A stretch of 64,000 bases of DNA from Lentisphaerae bacterium ADurb.Bin082. GTDB lineage: Bacteria > Verrucomicrobiota > Lentisphaeria > Oligosphaerales > Oligosphaeraceae. Below are positions 42,634 to 52,018 of the stretch, one piece after another. The first letter of the stretch is position 1. Every line of letters starts with the position of its first letter. The stretch spans positions 1 to 64,000 of the forward strand of contig MWEG01000018.1 in the NCBI GenBank assembly GCA_002070945.1, read 5' to 3'. The position numbers and the translations under genes are program-made. The notes beneath the pieces are model-generated. The model was given only the letters and a program-made list of their open reading frames with translations, did no database searches and was not told the origin of the DNA.

Positions 42634-43788
42634 TCAAATAACCGTGATTTCGCGACCGTAGCTGGAGAGCAATTCGCCGCCGCCGGGGCGTACGATGACG
42701 GCGTCCTCCCAGCGGAAGCCCATCTGGTTCTCGGTCAGGAACATGTCCTGCATAAAGACCATGCCGTCCTCCAGGATATATTTACTGCTTGTCTCCATGA
42801 AGGGGTATTCGCACTCCATCTGGCCGCAGCCGTGCGCCGGCCCATACAGGATGGCATGGCCGTAGCCCTGGGCGCGGATATAGTCGTGTACCTTCTGGGC
42901 GACCGAGCCAGCCACGCTGCCAGCCTGCATCAGCTCCACGGTCAGGTTGGCGGCGTCCAGCCCGACTTGCAAAAACCGGCGAATGCTGTCCGGACAATGC
43001 CCCAGGACGACCGGCCGGCCAATGCTGCCGCTGTAGCCCTCAACCTTGGCGCCAACGCTGAAATGGACGATTTCGCCGACGCCGATTTTACGCAGCGTCG
43101 GCCGGCTGATGGCATGGGCGGAATTAGGCCCTGAGCAGCACCACACCGGGTAGCCGGTGGCCTCGGCGCCATTGGCCAGCATGGCGGCCGTCGCAATGCC
43201 GCACAATTCAGCTTCAGTCATGCCGGGCTTAACCGCCTCCAAAACAGCTTTATAGCCGCATTCCGACACTTTGGCGGCCTTCCTCAGGCAGGCGAGTTCC
43301 GCCTCGCTTTTCTTGATGAAGACCGGCCGGACCAGGGCGTCCGCATTGCCAATGGCGTCAAACGACCCTAAGGCAGCGGCGATGTTCTTCATGATGACAT
43401 ACGGCACCAGGGGATAGCCGGCAATGCCCAGGCGCCGCACGCCGTACTTGCGCAGCACGTCGTCCCAGGTCGGCAGCGTAGTGCCGGGATACTCTGGCTG
43501 GCTTGATTCCCGGAAATCCATGATTTGGATAATCTTGGAAATCCGCGAGCGCGAGGTGGCGTAGTTGAGGCTTTCCGGCCCGATGATCAAGGCCGGCTCA
43601 TGCCCAGGGACGACGAGAACACCTGCCGTCTCAAAACTCGGCCAATAGTCAGACAAGTAGCGGACGCTCGCCGGCTCGCATTCCGTCGAGAAAAACAACA
43701 GGCCGTCATAGTCGCTTTTCTCGGCAACGGCGGCCATGGCCTGCCAACGGCGCTGAAATTCGGCTTGGTTCAACAAAGTGCTTGCCAT
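42634..43788 (-). CDS. M24-family metallopeptidase (Xaa-Pro aminopeptidase type)
   Basis: A 384-residue pita-bread metallopeptidase cleaving X-Pro bonds. The N-terminal creatinase-like domain covers about residues 1-160; the C-terminal metal site includes EIVHFSVGAKVEGYSGSIGR, GPAHGCGQMECEYP and a final DMFLTENQMGFRWEDAVIV. One metal aspartate of canonical enzymes appears changed (HFSVGAKVEGY rather than D-x-G), so catalytic competence is uncertain. ATG at 43788 or 43791; a TTG at 43794 is also in frame. It is 84 bases upstream of lpoB on the same strand. Confidence 0.85.
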   Translation of the reverse strand: MASTLLNQAEFQRRWQAMAAVAEKSDYDGLLFFSTECEPASVRYLSDYWPSFETAGVLVVPGHEPALIIGPESLNYATSRSRISKIIQIMDFRESSQPEYPGTTLPTWDDVLRKYGVRRLGIAGYPLVPYVIMKNIAAALGSFDAIGNADALVRPVFIKKSEAELACLRKAAKVSECGYKAVLEAVKPGMTEAELCGIATAAMLANGAEATGYPVWCCSGPNSAHAISRPTLRKIGVGEIVHFSVGAKVEGYSGSIGRPVVLGHCPDSIRRFLQVGLDAANLTVELMQAGSVAGSVAQKVHDYIRAQGYGHAILYGPAHGCGQMECEYPFMETSSKYILEDGMVFMQDMFLTENQMGFRWEDAVIVRPGGGELLSSYGREITVI

Positions 43789-44100
43789 CATCAATCCTCA
43801 CATGTTGATAAGGTGGGTGACTCTATTCCGGACGCACCAGACACGGCGCCAGGCCGGAGGACTCCTGTTAATATGTCGCGCCCAGACGCATTGGCAAATT
43901 GAAAATGCGTTTATTGTAGGGCGTTTTCATCCCGTTCGGATGTCGTAACAATTTAATTTGGTATATATTATCATTTTGTTGTCGACGTCTAAGGCAGCGG
44001 ATCAGGTCAATCGGCAGCGCCTGGCATTTTGACCGTCGCGCCGCCTAGTTTGTTTCCTTCTGCGGGCTACGTTCATCTAATGTTCTTAAAAGGAAGTTGC
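43789..44100. other. Non-coding divergent intergenic region
   Basis: This 312-base region separates the M24 peptidase and uppP starts. It contains an AT-rich segment (about 43940-43985, GGTATATATTATC) that could host promoters, but I find no pair of boxes with good spacing on either strand. None of the repeat words is present. The plus-strand ribosome-binding site AAAAGGAAG lies before the uppP ATG. Confidence 0.6.
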
Positions 44101-44916
44101 ATGCTCCTCGCTTTACAGGCTGCCCTTCTCGGCATTGTCCAGGGAATCACGGAATTTCTGCCGATCAGCAGCACCGGCCACATGATCATCGTGGATGAAT
44201 TCATCCGTTTGGATGAATCATTCAAAAAGGCTTTTTTCGTCATCGTGCAGCTTGGTTCGATTTTGGCTGTCCTGGTCTATTTCCATGACCGCCTTCTGCC
44301 GCAGACAGCGCTGGCCGACCCGCAGCAGCGGCGCCGGACGGTCGACCTGTGGCTGAAAGCCGGGCTGGGGGTGCTGCCGGCCGTCCTGGTCGGCGCTATT
44401 TTTGGCAGCGCCATCAAAGGCGCCCTGTACTCCTCCACGCTTGCCGTCGCCATTGCTTTGCTAGTCGGCGGAATCGTGCTGATTATCATCGAACGGCGTC
44501 CGCAGACAGGAACCGTGGCGACGACGGAGCAGCTCGGCTATGGCCGGGTTCTGGCCATTGGCGCCATCCAATGCATGGCCCTGATCCCAGGCGTCTCACG
44601 GTCAGCGGCCACTATCATCGGCTCGCTTCTCCTCGGCGCCTCCCGCAGCTGCGCCGTCGAATTTTCGTTTTTCCTGGCGATACCGACTATGTTCGCAGCC
44701 TCTGCCTACACGTTCTACAAAGAAGGGGCGGCCTTGAACGCCAAGGAATGGGTAGCCGCCTGGTTCGGCTTTCTGACGGCGTTTGTCGTTTCCTGGTGGG
44801 TAATCGCCCGCCTGATGGACTTTATCCGGCGCCGAGACCTCGCGGTCTTTGGCTGGTACCGCGTCATTCTCGGCGCCATCTTGATCGCCTTGCACCTCGG
44901 GGGCTGGCTAAGTTAA
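44101..44916 (+). CDS. uppP: Undecaprenyl-diphosphatase UppP (BacA)
   Basis: A 271-residue membrane enzyme that recycles undecaprenyl pyrophosphate, the lipid carrier of peptidoglycan and LPS sugars. The two active-site regions are both present: GIVQGITEFLPISSTGHMII (about 12-31) and PGVSRSAATIIGSLLLG (about 162-178). About seven or eight spans. ATG 44101 follows AAAAGGAAGTTGC and aligns with family starts. It lies on the opposite side of the divergent region from the PBP-activator operon, another peptidoglycan-related function. Confidence 0.96.
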   Translation: MLLALQAALLGIVQGITEFLPISSTGHMIIVDEFIRLDESFKKAFFVIVQLGSILAVLVYFHDRLLPQTALADPQQRRRTVDLWLKAGLGVLPAVLVGAIFGSAIKGALYSSTLAVAIALLVGGIVLIIIERRPQTGTVATTEQLGYGRVLAIGAIQCMALIPGVSRSAATIIGSLLLGASRSCAVEFSFFLAIPTMFAASAYTFYKEGAALNAKEWVAAWFGFLTAFVVSWWVIARLMDFIRRRDLAVFGWYRVILGAILIALHLGGWLS

Positions 44917-44954
44917 GTCCCCCCCGACGCCAAACCGAAAGGACGGAACCAAGC

Positions 44955-46259
44955 ATGAATTTAGACAGAGCTTCCACGTCAAACATCCTCACTGATCTGC
45001 GCACCCTGACCGAGACTATCGGCGTCCGCCTGGCAGGCTCCGCTCAGGAAAAAGAGGCGGTCGACTTTCTCTGCGAGCGCTTCCGGCAAAATGGTGCCCA
45101 AGTCGCCGTGGAAGGCTTCCCTACCGCCGTGCGCGATGTCACTTCCGAAACTTTAGAAATCGAGCTTGGGGGTCGATGGCAGCTCTTTCCGGCTTCGTTG
45201 TTCAGCAGCGTACCCGGCACTGCTGGCCAGACCCTGGAAGCGCCGCTCGTCTTCTTTGCAGGGCCGGTCGACTACCAGCGCCAGGACTTGTCCTGGCTGC
45301 GCGGCAAGGCGGTCGTCCATCTCGGCTGCCACATCGAATCACGCGCAGACTACCGCCGCCTGATCGAGGCTGACCCGGCCTTTCTGCTGTTCGTCGACAT
45401 CCGCTATCCCGGAGTAATTCCGCTGGCGGACGGCATGTTTCCGGCCTATACCCGCGCCATTGGCGCCAAGCCGACCGTGAACGTGGCCTACATGGACGCC
45501 TGGCGCTGGCAGCAGGAGGGCGCCACGCGGGCCCGCCTCCGGGTGGATGGCGGCATGCGGCCAGGCCAGGCTGCCAATGTCATCGCCGAGCTGCCCGGAG
45601 CAGGCCCGGGCGCTGAAACCATCTATGTCGGCGCACACCATGATACCCAGGCTGGCACGCCTGGCGCTGACGACAATGGCAGCGGCACCGTCATCCTGCT
45701 GGAAACGGCGCGGCTGCTGGCAGCGCGACCGCGCCGCCGTACCATCCGCCTGATCGCATTCGGAGCGGAAGAGCAGCTCTCGGTCGGCAGCGCCTCATAT
45801 ATCCGCCGCCACCGGGCCGAGGTTGAGCGGGACGCCTGCTTCATGCTCAATTTTGACAGCTGCGGCGCTGCTCTCGGCTGGTATGAAATCAACGGCAATG
45901 GCCCAGCCGCCATGTTCGAACTGATGCGCACAGCCTTCCGGAAGCATGACCGCGAAGTCAAAATCACGCAAGACCTTGTCCCTTACACCGACCAGTTTCC
46001 GTTCCTGGTCTGCGGCGTTCCTGGCCTGTGGGTCTCCCGCCGCTGCTGCACAGCCGGCCGATTCTGGCATCACCGCCGCGACGACGACCTCCGACACCTT
46101 GATCCAGCCGAACTCGCCCTGCAAGCCGAACTCGCAGCCGGCGTCCTCGACAACCTGGCCAACACGCCAGAAATGCCGTTCGACCGCACCCTGCCAGCCG
46201 CCCAGAAAGCCGACGCCCTCACTATGTGGAATGACCTCTATGGCGGATTCACGCCTTGA
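44955..46259 (+). CDS. M28-family zinc peptidase
   Basis: A 434-residue aminopeptidase-like protein. The metal site is GAHHDTQAGTPGADDNGSG (histidine and bridging aspartate), AFGAEEQLSVGS (catalytic/metal glutamate), LNFDSCGAAL and the C-terminal WHHRRDDDLRHLD. Around residues 90-200 is a PA-like insert (AVVHLGCHIES). No signal peptide. ATG 44955 gives MNLDRASTSNILTDLRTL. It is 38 bases after uppP and 53 before the MFS gene, so the three may be co-transcribed. Confidence 0.9.
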   Translation: MNLDRASTSNILTDLRTLTETIGVRLAGSAQEKEAVDFLCERFRQNGAQVAVEGFPTAVRDVTSETLEIELGGRWQLFPASLFSSVPGTAGQTLEAPLVFFAGPVDYQRQDLSWLRGKAVVHLGCHIESRADYRRLIEADPAFLLFVDIRYPGVIPLADGMFPAYTRAIGAKPTVNVAYMDAWRWQQEGATRARLRVDGGMRPGQAANVIAELPGAGPGAETIYVGAHHDTQAGTPGADDNGSGTVILLETARLLAARPRRRTIRLIAFGAEEQLSVGSASYIRRHRAEVERDACFMLNFDSCGAALGWYEINGNGPAAMFELMRTAFRKHDREVKITQDLVPYTDQFPFLVCGVPGLWVSRRCCTAGRFWHHRRDDDLRHLDPAELALQAELAAGVLDNLANTPEMPFDRTLPAAQKADALTMWNDLYGGFTP

Positions 46260-46312
46260 CGAGCCGTTGCCCTAAAGGCCGCACACCACCATAAACTCCA
46301 GGTGCTTTCATC

Positions 46313-47608
46313 ATGTCCTTCGCTGCCACACTGACTGCCGAACAACGCCGGAAAGGCAGGCTGTACGCATACGCCTCAACCTGGTGCGGATGCATCTCCG
46401 AGGTCTTGCTGGACAGCAACGCCATCATCATCCTCTACATCTCCCTGCTGGGCGGAGGCGACTCCTTCTCGCTCTTTTCGACCAGCCTGACCAGCATTGC
46501 CTACGTCCTGCTGATGCCGCTGATGTCATTTGTCGTCGACCGCGTCGGCCTGAAGCGTTCGACCGCCATCGCCTGCTGGACCGGCATGACGGCCTTTCTG
46601 ATCATGGCTCTGGCGCCGATAGCCGGAGCCTCAGCGCCGCACATCGTCATTGCCGCCTGCTTCTTGTACTGCGCGTCGCGGCCGCTGTCAGCCACGGCCT
46701 GGTATCCTTTGCTGGACAATTTCCTGCTGCCGCGCGAACGCGGCGAATTCTTCAGCGTCATGCGCTCGTCGTACATGCTCCTCAACACCGTGTTGATTTT
46801 CAGCCTGGGCGCGGTCATGGGCCGCAAGCCGCCGTTGTGGCTGATCCAAACCGTCCTCGCGATAGCCGGGTTAGCGCTCCAGGGCCGCAGGTATTTCGTC
46901 AACCGTTTTCCGGCTGAATTCGAGCTGCCGCCGGTGCGACACAAGTTCTTCCAGTCGCTGGGCATAGCTGTCCGCAATTCGCCGCTAGTCGGTTTTTCGA
47001 TCTACTGCTGTTTTCTGTATTTAGCGACTAGTGCGGCGATTCCTCTGAGCCTGATTTACTCGAAAAGCGTACTCAAAGTCGGCGGCAACGTCCTGGTGAT
47101 GATGTCTGCCGCCGGCCTGGGCGGCACCATCATCGGGTACTCCTTTGCTGGGCGTCTGCTGAAAAAGCTTGGCGCCAAGACTATCATCATCGTCGCCCAC
47201 ATCAGCTTTGTCGCCGTGTCATTCAGCTTTTTCATGGCTAGCCCGGCACGGTCGTATGCGGTTCCGCTGATTGTCGGCGCCACCTTGTTCAACGGCTTTA
47301 TGAGCGGCTGCTTCTTCGTGATGCATTCCACGGAGATGATGGCCTTGGCGCGCCCCGGCAACAAAACCATGGCCGTGGCCTTCTGCAGCACTCTCAGCAA
47401 CCTCGGCACCGCGACCAGCCGCGTCGGCGCCACCCTGATCGTTGCCAGCGGCATGCTCGCCCCGAGCTGGACCTTAGGCAAAACCACCATCACTATGCAC
47501 CAGACTATGTTCCTCATGCTCTTCATCATGGGCACGTTTTTCCTCAGCCTGCTCGTCCTCGTCCCCGCCATAATCCCACAGCATGACGACTATTATGTCC
47601 CAAATTAA
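46313..47608 (+). CDS. Major facilitator superfamily transporter
   Basis: A 431-residue protein with about 12 predicted spans, including LFSTSLTSIAYVLLMPLMSFVV and MVIMSAAGLGGTIIGY-like helices, and an MFS loop DRVGLKR at about 79-85, comparable to the loop-2/3 signature. Substrate cannot be read. Its N-terminus is soluble for about 25 residues. Position after uppP and an M28 peptidase suggests nothing definite; peptide or sugar transport are both possible. Confidence 0.88.
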   Translation: MSFAATLTAEQRRKGRLYAYASTWCGCISEVLLDSNAIIILYISLLGGGDSFSLFSTSLTSIAYVLLMPLMSFVVDRVGLKRSTAIACWTGMTAFLIMALAPIAGASAPHIVIAACFLYCASRPLSATAWYPLLDNFLLPRERGEFFSVMRSSYMLLNTVLIFSLGAVMGRKPPLWLIQTVLAIAGLALQGRRYFVNRFPAEFELPPVRHKFFQSLGIAVRNSPLVGFSIYCCFLYLATSAAIPLSLIYSKSVLKVGGNVLVMMSAAGLGGTIIGYSFAGRLLKKLGAKTIIIVAHISFVAVSFSFFMASPARSYAVPLIVGATLFNGFMSGCFFVMHSTEMMALARPGNKTMAVAFCSTLSNLGTATSRVGATLIVASGMLAPSWTLGKTTITMHQTMFLMLFIMGTFFLSLLVLVPAIIPQHDDYYVPN

Positions 47609-47646
47609 CAAGCCTGAAACGACAGGCCATAAACCTCCCACGCGCC

Positions 47647-48279
47647 ATGTCAAAACACTCCTGCCTGAACCTCGCCCTCGCTCTCCTGCTCCTGGCAGCC
47701 GGCTGCAAGACCCGTCCGACGGCCGCCACGGACGCCGCTGCTCCGACCGTGGTCGGCTCGTCTTCGGCCTCGTGTCCGGCGCAATGGGCTCGGCCGCTGT
47801 CTCACCCTGGGCTTCCTAACTTTCACCAGGTCAACGACGTTCTCTACCGCTCGGCGCAGCCAAGCGCCGAGGGCTATGCTGCCGCCGCCAAGCTCGGCAT
47901 CAAGGCCGTTCTGCGCCTGCGCTCGGCCAGCGACAAGAGCGAATCGAATCAATGGATCAACGCCGCTGGCCTGGCCCTCCATGACGTGCCTATGGCGGCC
48001 TGGAATATCAGCGACGACGACGTCATCCAGGCGATGCGCATCCTCCAACACGCCCGCCGCGACGGGCCTTTCCTCGTGCATTGCCTGCACGGCGCTGACC
48101 GCACCGGCCTGGTCTGCGCCGTCTACCGCGTTCTCTTTGAGGACTGGCCTCGGGAAGACGCCATCGCAGAATTGACTGGCGGCGGCTTCGGCTTTCATCC
48201 CCTGTTCGCCAACATCCCGCATTATGTACGCACCTTCGACGCAGAGAAAATCAGAGCCGCAGTCCTGGCTGAGCCATGA
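47647..48279 (+). CDS. Lipoprotein tyrosine/dual-specificity phosphatase
   Basis: A 210-residue predicted lipoprotein: signal LALALLLLAAGC with lipobox cysteine at 20. The mature domain has the cysteine-dependent phosphatase signature HCLHGADRTG (C146 and R152, the CX5R loop) with a WAIN-like general-acid region around MAAWNISDDD (about 116-125, D residues). Such bacterial secreted or surface DSP-like enzymes act on phosphotyrosine or phosphoinositides. The substrate is unknown. It is 38 bases after the MFS gene. Confidence 0.88.
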   Translation: MSKHSCLNLALALLLLAAGCKTRPTAATDAAAPTVVGSSSASCPAQWARPLSHPGLPNFHQVNDVLYRSAQPSAEGYAAAAKLGIKAVLRLRSASDKSESNQWINAAGLALHDVPMAAWNISDDDVIQAMRILQHARRDGPFLVHCLHGADRTGLVCAVYRVLFEDWPREDAIAELTGGGFGFHPLFANIPHYVRTFDAEKIRAAVLAEP

Positions 48280-48394
48280 CCATCGCTCCCGTATGATATG
48301 CAACCCAAGCAACTTTCCGCGGTCTTAACCCAATATCACCACCGGAGATAGAACCTCCCACCTGTTCATCAATTCCACGGAAAGGACATACATT

Positions 48395-49327
48395 ATGGAA
48401 AAAATCGTCATTCTCGGCAGCGGCCCGGCCGGCTTGACAGCTGCGCTCTATGCGGCCCGTGCTGAACTGGCGCCACTCGTCATCACCGGCAACCAGCCGG
48501 GAGGACTGCTCACACAGACCTCGGAAGTCGAAAATTTCCCTGGCTTCCCGGAAGGCATTCTCGGCTTTGACCTGATGGAACGCTTCCAGAAACAGGCCGA
48601 ACGCTTCGGCGCCAAAATCCAATATGGCAGCGTCACGGCGGCAACACTGACGCCAGACGGCCCCCAGAAGCTGACTATGGACGACGGCAGCACCATCGAA
48701 ACAGCCGCCCTCATCATCGCCACCGGCTCCAGCCCGCGTGAACTCGGCATCCCCGCTGAAGCCGCCTTGAAAAACAAGGGCGTGTCCTACTGCGCCACCT
48801 GCGACGGCCCCTTTTTCCGCGGCAAGGAAGTGGCCGTAGTCGGCGGCGGCGACTCTGCCCTGGAGGAAGCGCTGTTCCTGTCCCGGTTCGCGTCCCAAGT
48901 CCATCTCATCCATCGGCGCGGCGAATTCCGCGGTTCGATCATCATGCGCGAGCGCGTTCTCGCCAACGCCAAGATCACCGTGCATTGGCACGCGGTCGTC
49001 GCCAACTTAGCTGACCCGTCCGCCGGGAAACTCACCAGCCTGACCCTCAAAGACCCACGGAACGGCAACACCTCGCCATTGCCTTGCGATGGATTGTTCG
49101 TCGCCATCGGCCATATTCCAAATACTGCGCTGTTCGAGGATGCATTGACGTTGAACAACGGTTATATTGTACTGATGTCAAACGAAAGCTCTGCCACCAG
49201 CATCCCGGGCGTCTTCGCTGCCGGCGATTGCGCCGACCAAGTTTACCGGCAAGCCATCACAGCCGCCGGTATGGGCTGCCGGGCCGCTATTGACGCGGAA
49301 CGGTGGCTCGCCAGCAAAAACCAGTAA
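48395..49327 (+). CDS. trxB: Thioredoxin reductase
   Basis: A 310-residue FAD/NADPH disulfide reductase that keeps thioredoxin reduced. It has the FAD motif GSGPAGL (8-14), the redox pair CATC (C133, C136) in SYCATCDGPFF, the NADPH motif VVGGGDSALEEALFL and the C-terminal FAD motif FAAGDCADQVYRQAITAAGMGC. Start ATG follows GGAAAGGACATACATT. trxA begins 34 bases downstream. Confidence 0.96.
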   Translation: MEKIVILGSGPAGLTAALYAARAELAPLVITGNQPGGLLTQTSEVENFPGFPEGILGFDLMERFQKQAERFGAKIQYGSVTAATLTPDGPQKLTMDDGSTIETAALIIATGSSPRELGIPAEAALKNKGVSYCATCDGPFFRGKEVAVVGGGDSALEEALFLSRFASQVHLIHRRGEFRGSIIMRERVLANAKITVHWHAVVANLADPSAGKLTSLTLKDPRNGNTSPLPCDGLFVAIGHIPNTALFEDALTLNNGYIVLMSNESSATSIPGVFAAGDCADQVYRQAITAAGMGCRAAIDAERWLASKNQ

Positions 49328-49361
49328 GTAATACACAACACACACTAAGGAGAAACACATC

Positions 49362-49673
49362 ATGTCAAACAAAGTCAAAGATATCAAGGAAACAGAATTT
49401 GACGCCCTGATCGCCAAAGGCACCGTGCTGGTTGACTTCTGGGCGCCCTGGTGCGGCCCCTGCCGCGTGCAGACGCCCATCCTGGAAAAATTGGCCGCAG
49501 AACTCGACGGCACCGCGACCATCGCTAAAGTCAACGTCGACGACGAGGCCGGGCTGGCCGCTCGCTTCAACGTGTCCTCGATTCCGACGCTGATCGTCTT
49601 CAAGGATGGCAAACCTGTCCGGCAGATGGTCGGCGTGCAACAAGCTTCCACCCTGAAAGACGCCCTGGCCTGA
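49362..49673 (+). CDS. trxA: Thioredoxin
   Basis: A 103-residue thioredoxin with active site FWAPWCGPCR (C31, C34), the cis-proline loop SSIPTLIVFKDG and length of a standard TrxA. Start ATG follows AAGGAGAAACACATC. With trxB it forms a complete reducing pair in one operon; a GC-rich hairpin terminator follows. Confidence 0.97.
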   Translation: MSNKVKDIKETEFDALIAKGTVLVDFWAPWCGPCRVQTPILEKLAAELDGTATIAKVNVDDEAGLAARFNVSSIPTLIVFKDGKPVRQMVGVQQASTLKDALA

Positions 49674-49721
49674 CCACGGCAAACTTCAACCCAGGAGTCC
49701 CTGAACTCACTTAAAACCCCC

Positions 49722-49762
49722 GGCTCGACGGCGGCAGAGCAGACAGCCTGCCGACGTCGAGC
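49722..49762 (+). terminator. Hairpin after trxA
   Basis: GGCTCGAC (49722-49729) pairs with GTCGAGCC (49755-49762) and an inner GGCAG/CTGCC extends the stem. It lies 49 bases after the trxA stop. No clear T-run follows, so Rho-independent function is moderate. Confidence 0.55.
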
Positions 49763-49788
49763 CTTAGCCCGTTAAGCCAAGAGCATCC

Positions 49789-50562
49789 ATGAACGACGTT
49801 TCCGTTTACAGCTTGAGTCCTGAGGGCTGGCTGCTGGCGATCGTCTGCGCCCTGGTGGTCGGCATGTCGAAATGCGGCATGACCGGCCTGGGTACGCTGG
49901 CGGTGCCGCTCTTGGCGTCGGTGTTGCCGGCGCGCATGTCCACCGGCGCCCTGCTGCCTATGCTGATCATGGGCGACGCTATGGGCGTGACCCATTTCAA
50001 CCGCCACGCCAACTGGAAAATCCTGATTCGGCTCATGCCGCCAGCGCTGGCAGGCATCTTCCTCGGCTACTGGCTGCTCACTCAGCCTTGGCTGAATGAC
50101 ATAGTCATCCGCAAAAGCATCGGCGTCATCGTCATCGCCCTACTTGTTCTCAGCCGCTGCCGGGACCGCATCCGGCTTGACATCGGCGACGGGAAGCGCA
50201 TGAACGCCGTCGGCCTGACTATAGCTATCCTGTTCGGCATCACGGCCGGGGTCACGACCATGATCGCGAACGCAGCCGGGCCGATTTTGCTTATCTACCT
50301 GCTTGCCATGAACTTGCCCAAGGACGAATTCATCGGCACCAGCGCCTGGTATTTCTTAGTCCTGAACTGGTGCAAGGTTCCCCTGATGATGCACCTGGGC
50401 ATGATCAACCGGGACAGCATGATGTTCAACTTGCAGCTCTTCCCGGCTGTACTTGTCGGCGCTCTGCTCGGCATCGCCCTCGCACAAAAAATGTCTAATA
50501 AAAGCTATACGATTTGGGTTCAAGTGTTAACCCTCGTAGCGGCCTTAAAGCTGCTGTTCTAA
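49789..50562 (+). CDS. TauE/SafE-family membrane protein
   Basis: A 257-residue protein with about eight predicted spans, matching the TauE/SafE family of sulfite/sulfonate or organic-anion exporters. Motifs include KCGMTGLGTLAVPLLA near residues 25-40 and ITAGVTTMIANAAGPILLIYLLAM with PKDEFIGTSAWYFL, both typical. Start ATG at 49789. Substrate is unknown. It is 24 bases before the next oxidoreductase gene, on the same strand. Confidence 0.9.
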   Translation: MNDVSVYSLSPEGWLLAIVCALVVGMSKCGMTGLGTLAVPLLASVLPARMSTGALLPMLIMGDAMGVTHFNRHANWKILIRLMPPALAGIFLGYWLLTQPWLNDIVIRKSIGVIVIALLVLSRCRDRIRLDIGDGKRMNAVGLTIAILFGITAGVTTMIANAAGPILLIYLLAMNLPKDEFIGTSAWYFLVLNWCKVPLMMHLGMINRDSMMFNLQLFPAVLVGALLGIALAQKMSNKSYTIWVQVLTLVAALKLLF

Positions 50563-50586
50563 ACCAAGTGCAAAGGAGTGAAAACG

Positions 50587-51765
50587 ATGGACAAAGTTCG
50601 TCTCGGCATCATCGGCGTCGGCGGCGTGGGCACTAGTCATGCCAAGCAGGTCATGGACGGTCAAGTTCCGCGCTGCGAACTGGTCGCTGTCTGCGACATT
50701 GATCCAGAGCGCATGAAGGGTTTCCCAAAGCAGAAGCAGTTTTCTGACAGTGCTGAGCTGATCCGCTCCGGCGAAGTCGACGCCGTGCTGATCGCCACCC
50801 CGCATTACGACCACACCACGATTGGCATTGACGCCCTCAACTGCGGCTTGCACACCCTAGTGGAAAAGCCGATTTCAGTCACGGTGGCTGACGCCAAGCG
50901 CCTGATTGCCGCCTACAAAAAAGCCCAGAAGAAGAATCCCGACATCCGCTTCTGCGCCATGTTCAACCAGCGCACCGACCCGTACTACATCAAGATGCAC
51001 GAGTTGATTAACAAGGGCGAACTGGGCGAAATCCGCCGTTCCAACTGGATCATCACCAACTGGTTCCGGACTGAGGCCTACTACCGCTCGGGCGGCTGGC
51101 GGGCGACCTGGGCTGGCGAAGGCGGCGGCGTCCTGGTCAACCAGTGCCCGCACAACATCGACCTGTACCAGTGGCTGTGCGGCATGCCCTGCGCCATCAC
51201 CGCTATTGGCGGCCTGGGCAAATACCACGACATCGAAGTCGAAGACGATTGCAGCGCCCTGTTCGAATACCCCAACGGCGCAACCGGCGCATTCTTCACC
51301 TCAACCGGCGAAGCCCCCGGCACCAACCGCCTGGAAATCTGCGGAGACAGGGGCAAGCTGGTCCTCGAAATCAGCCGCGGCGGCCGCAAGCTCGAATTCG
51401 TCCGCAACGAAGTCCCGGCTAACATCTACCTAAAGGAATCCAGCAGCGGCTTTGGCGCTCCGCCGGTCTGGAATGTCGATATCCCCATCTCCGGCGGCGC
51501 TGGAGAGCAGCATCTCGGCATCAAGAAGAACTTCGTCGCTGCTATTCTTGACGGCGCGAAGCTGATTGCGCCGGCAGAAGAAGGCATCCGCGCTGTCGAA
51601 ATCGCCAATGCGATGCAGTATTCGATGCAGATCGGCAAGCGCATCGAACTGCCTATGGACGACAAAGCCTATCAAGCGCACCTGAAGAAACTGATCGCCA
51701 ACTCAACCCACAAAAAGAAAACCGACAAAAAGGTCAACCTCGACCTGAGCAACTCGGTCGTCTGA
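50587..51765 (+). CDS. Gfo/Idh/MocA-family oxidoreductase
   Basis: A 392-residue NAD-dependent sugar/cyclitol dehydrogenase. The Rossmann start is RLGIIGVGGVGTSHA (5-19), the conserved lysine in TLVEKPISV, GGGVLVNQCPHNIDLYQWLCG with catalytic histidine, and NQRTDPYYIK upstream of it. The C-terminus is lysine-rich (HKKKTDKKV). ATG 50587 follows AAAGGAGTGAAAACG; a GTG at 50578 is in frame. A second, more distant paralog is at 29022. Confidence 0.93.
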   Translation: MDKVRLGIIGVGGVGTSHAKQVMDGQVPRCELVAVCDIDPERMKGFPKQKQFSDSAELIRSGEVDAVLIATPHYDHTTIGIDALNCGLHTLVEKPISVTVADAKRLIAAYKKAQKKNPDIRFCAMFNQRTDPYYIKMHELINKGELGEIRRSNWIITNWFRTEAYYRSGGWRATWAGEGGGVLVNQCPHNIDLYQWLCGMPCAITAIGGLGKYHDIEVEDDCSALFEYPNGATGAFFTSTGEAPGTNRLEICGDRGKLVLEISRGGRKLEFVRNEVPANIYLKESSSGFGAPPVWNVDIPISGGAGEQHLGIKKNFVAAILDGAKLIAPAEEGIRAVEIANAMQYSMQIGKRIELPMDDKAYQAHLKKLIANSTHKKKTDKKVNLDLSNSVV

Positions 51766-51782
51766 CGGACTGGTCTCCCAGC

Positions 51783-51813
51783 CGCCGCTCCCGACATCTT
51801 GCCGGGAGCGGCG
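51783..51813 (+). terminator. Hairpin terminator
   Basis: An 11-bp perfect stem CGCCGCTCCCG / CGGGAGCGGCG with a nine-base loop lies 18 bases after the oxidoreductase stop. No T-run follows. Confidence 0.65.
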
Positions 51814-51828
51814 CAGGCCAGAGCATAT

Positions 51829-51972
51829 AGCGCAAATAGATGTGGACATGGTGGACATGGTGGACGGCGGCTACCGTACCTAGTACAGCCTTTAGGCTGC
51901 CGTAATTTTCGCGCTTTTAGCGTTTCCCTACACAACACACCCCCAAAAAAATCTGCGTCATCTGCGGATAAA
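51829..51972 (+). repeat. Composite repeat: GCGCAAATAGATG, TGGAC array, B hairpin, CATCTGCG word (A5, B5, F1)
   Basis: In order: GCGCAAATAGATG, TGGACATGG twice, TGGACGGCGGCTACCG, TAGTACAGCCTTTAGGCTGCCG, TTTTCGCGCTTTTAGCG, ACACAACACACCCCC, AAAAAAATCTGCGTCATC and TGCGGATAAAGCC. The same order occurs at 62181-62395 and, in reverse, around 55866-56540. It fills the gap between the terminator and the next gene. Confidence 0.88.
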
Positions 51973-52018
51973 GCCACAGTTTCTCGCCCCCTCGCCCCCT
52001 TGCCCTCCATATTACTCC

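Noticed and set aside
44349-44954. Extension of the M28 peptidase frame upstream through uppP
   Set aside because: It lies in another frame of uppP, which has all its active-site motifs; the peptidase starts at 44955.
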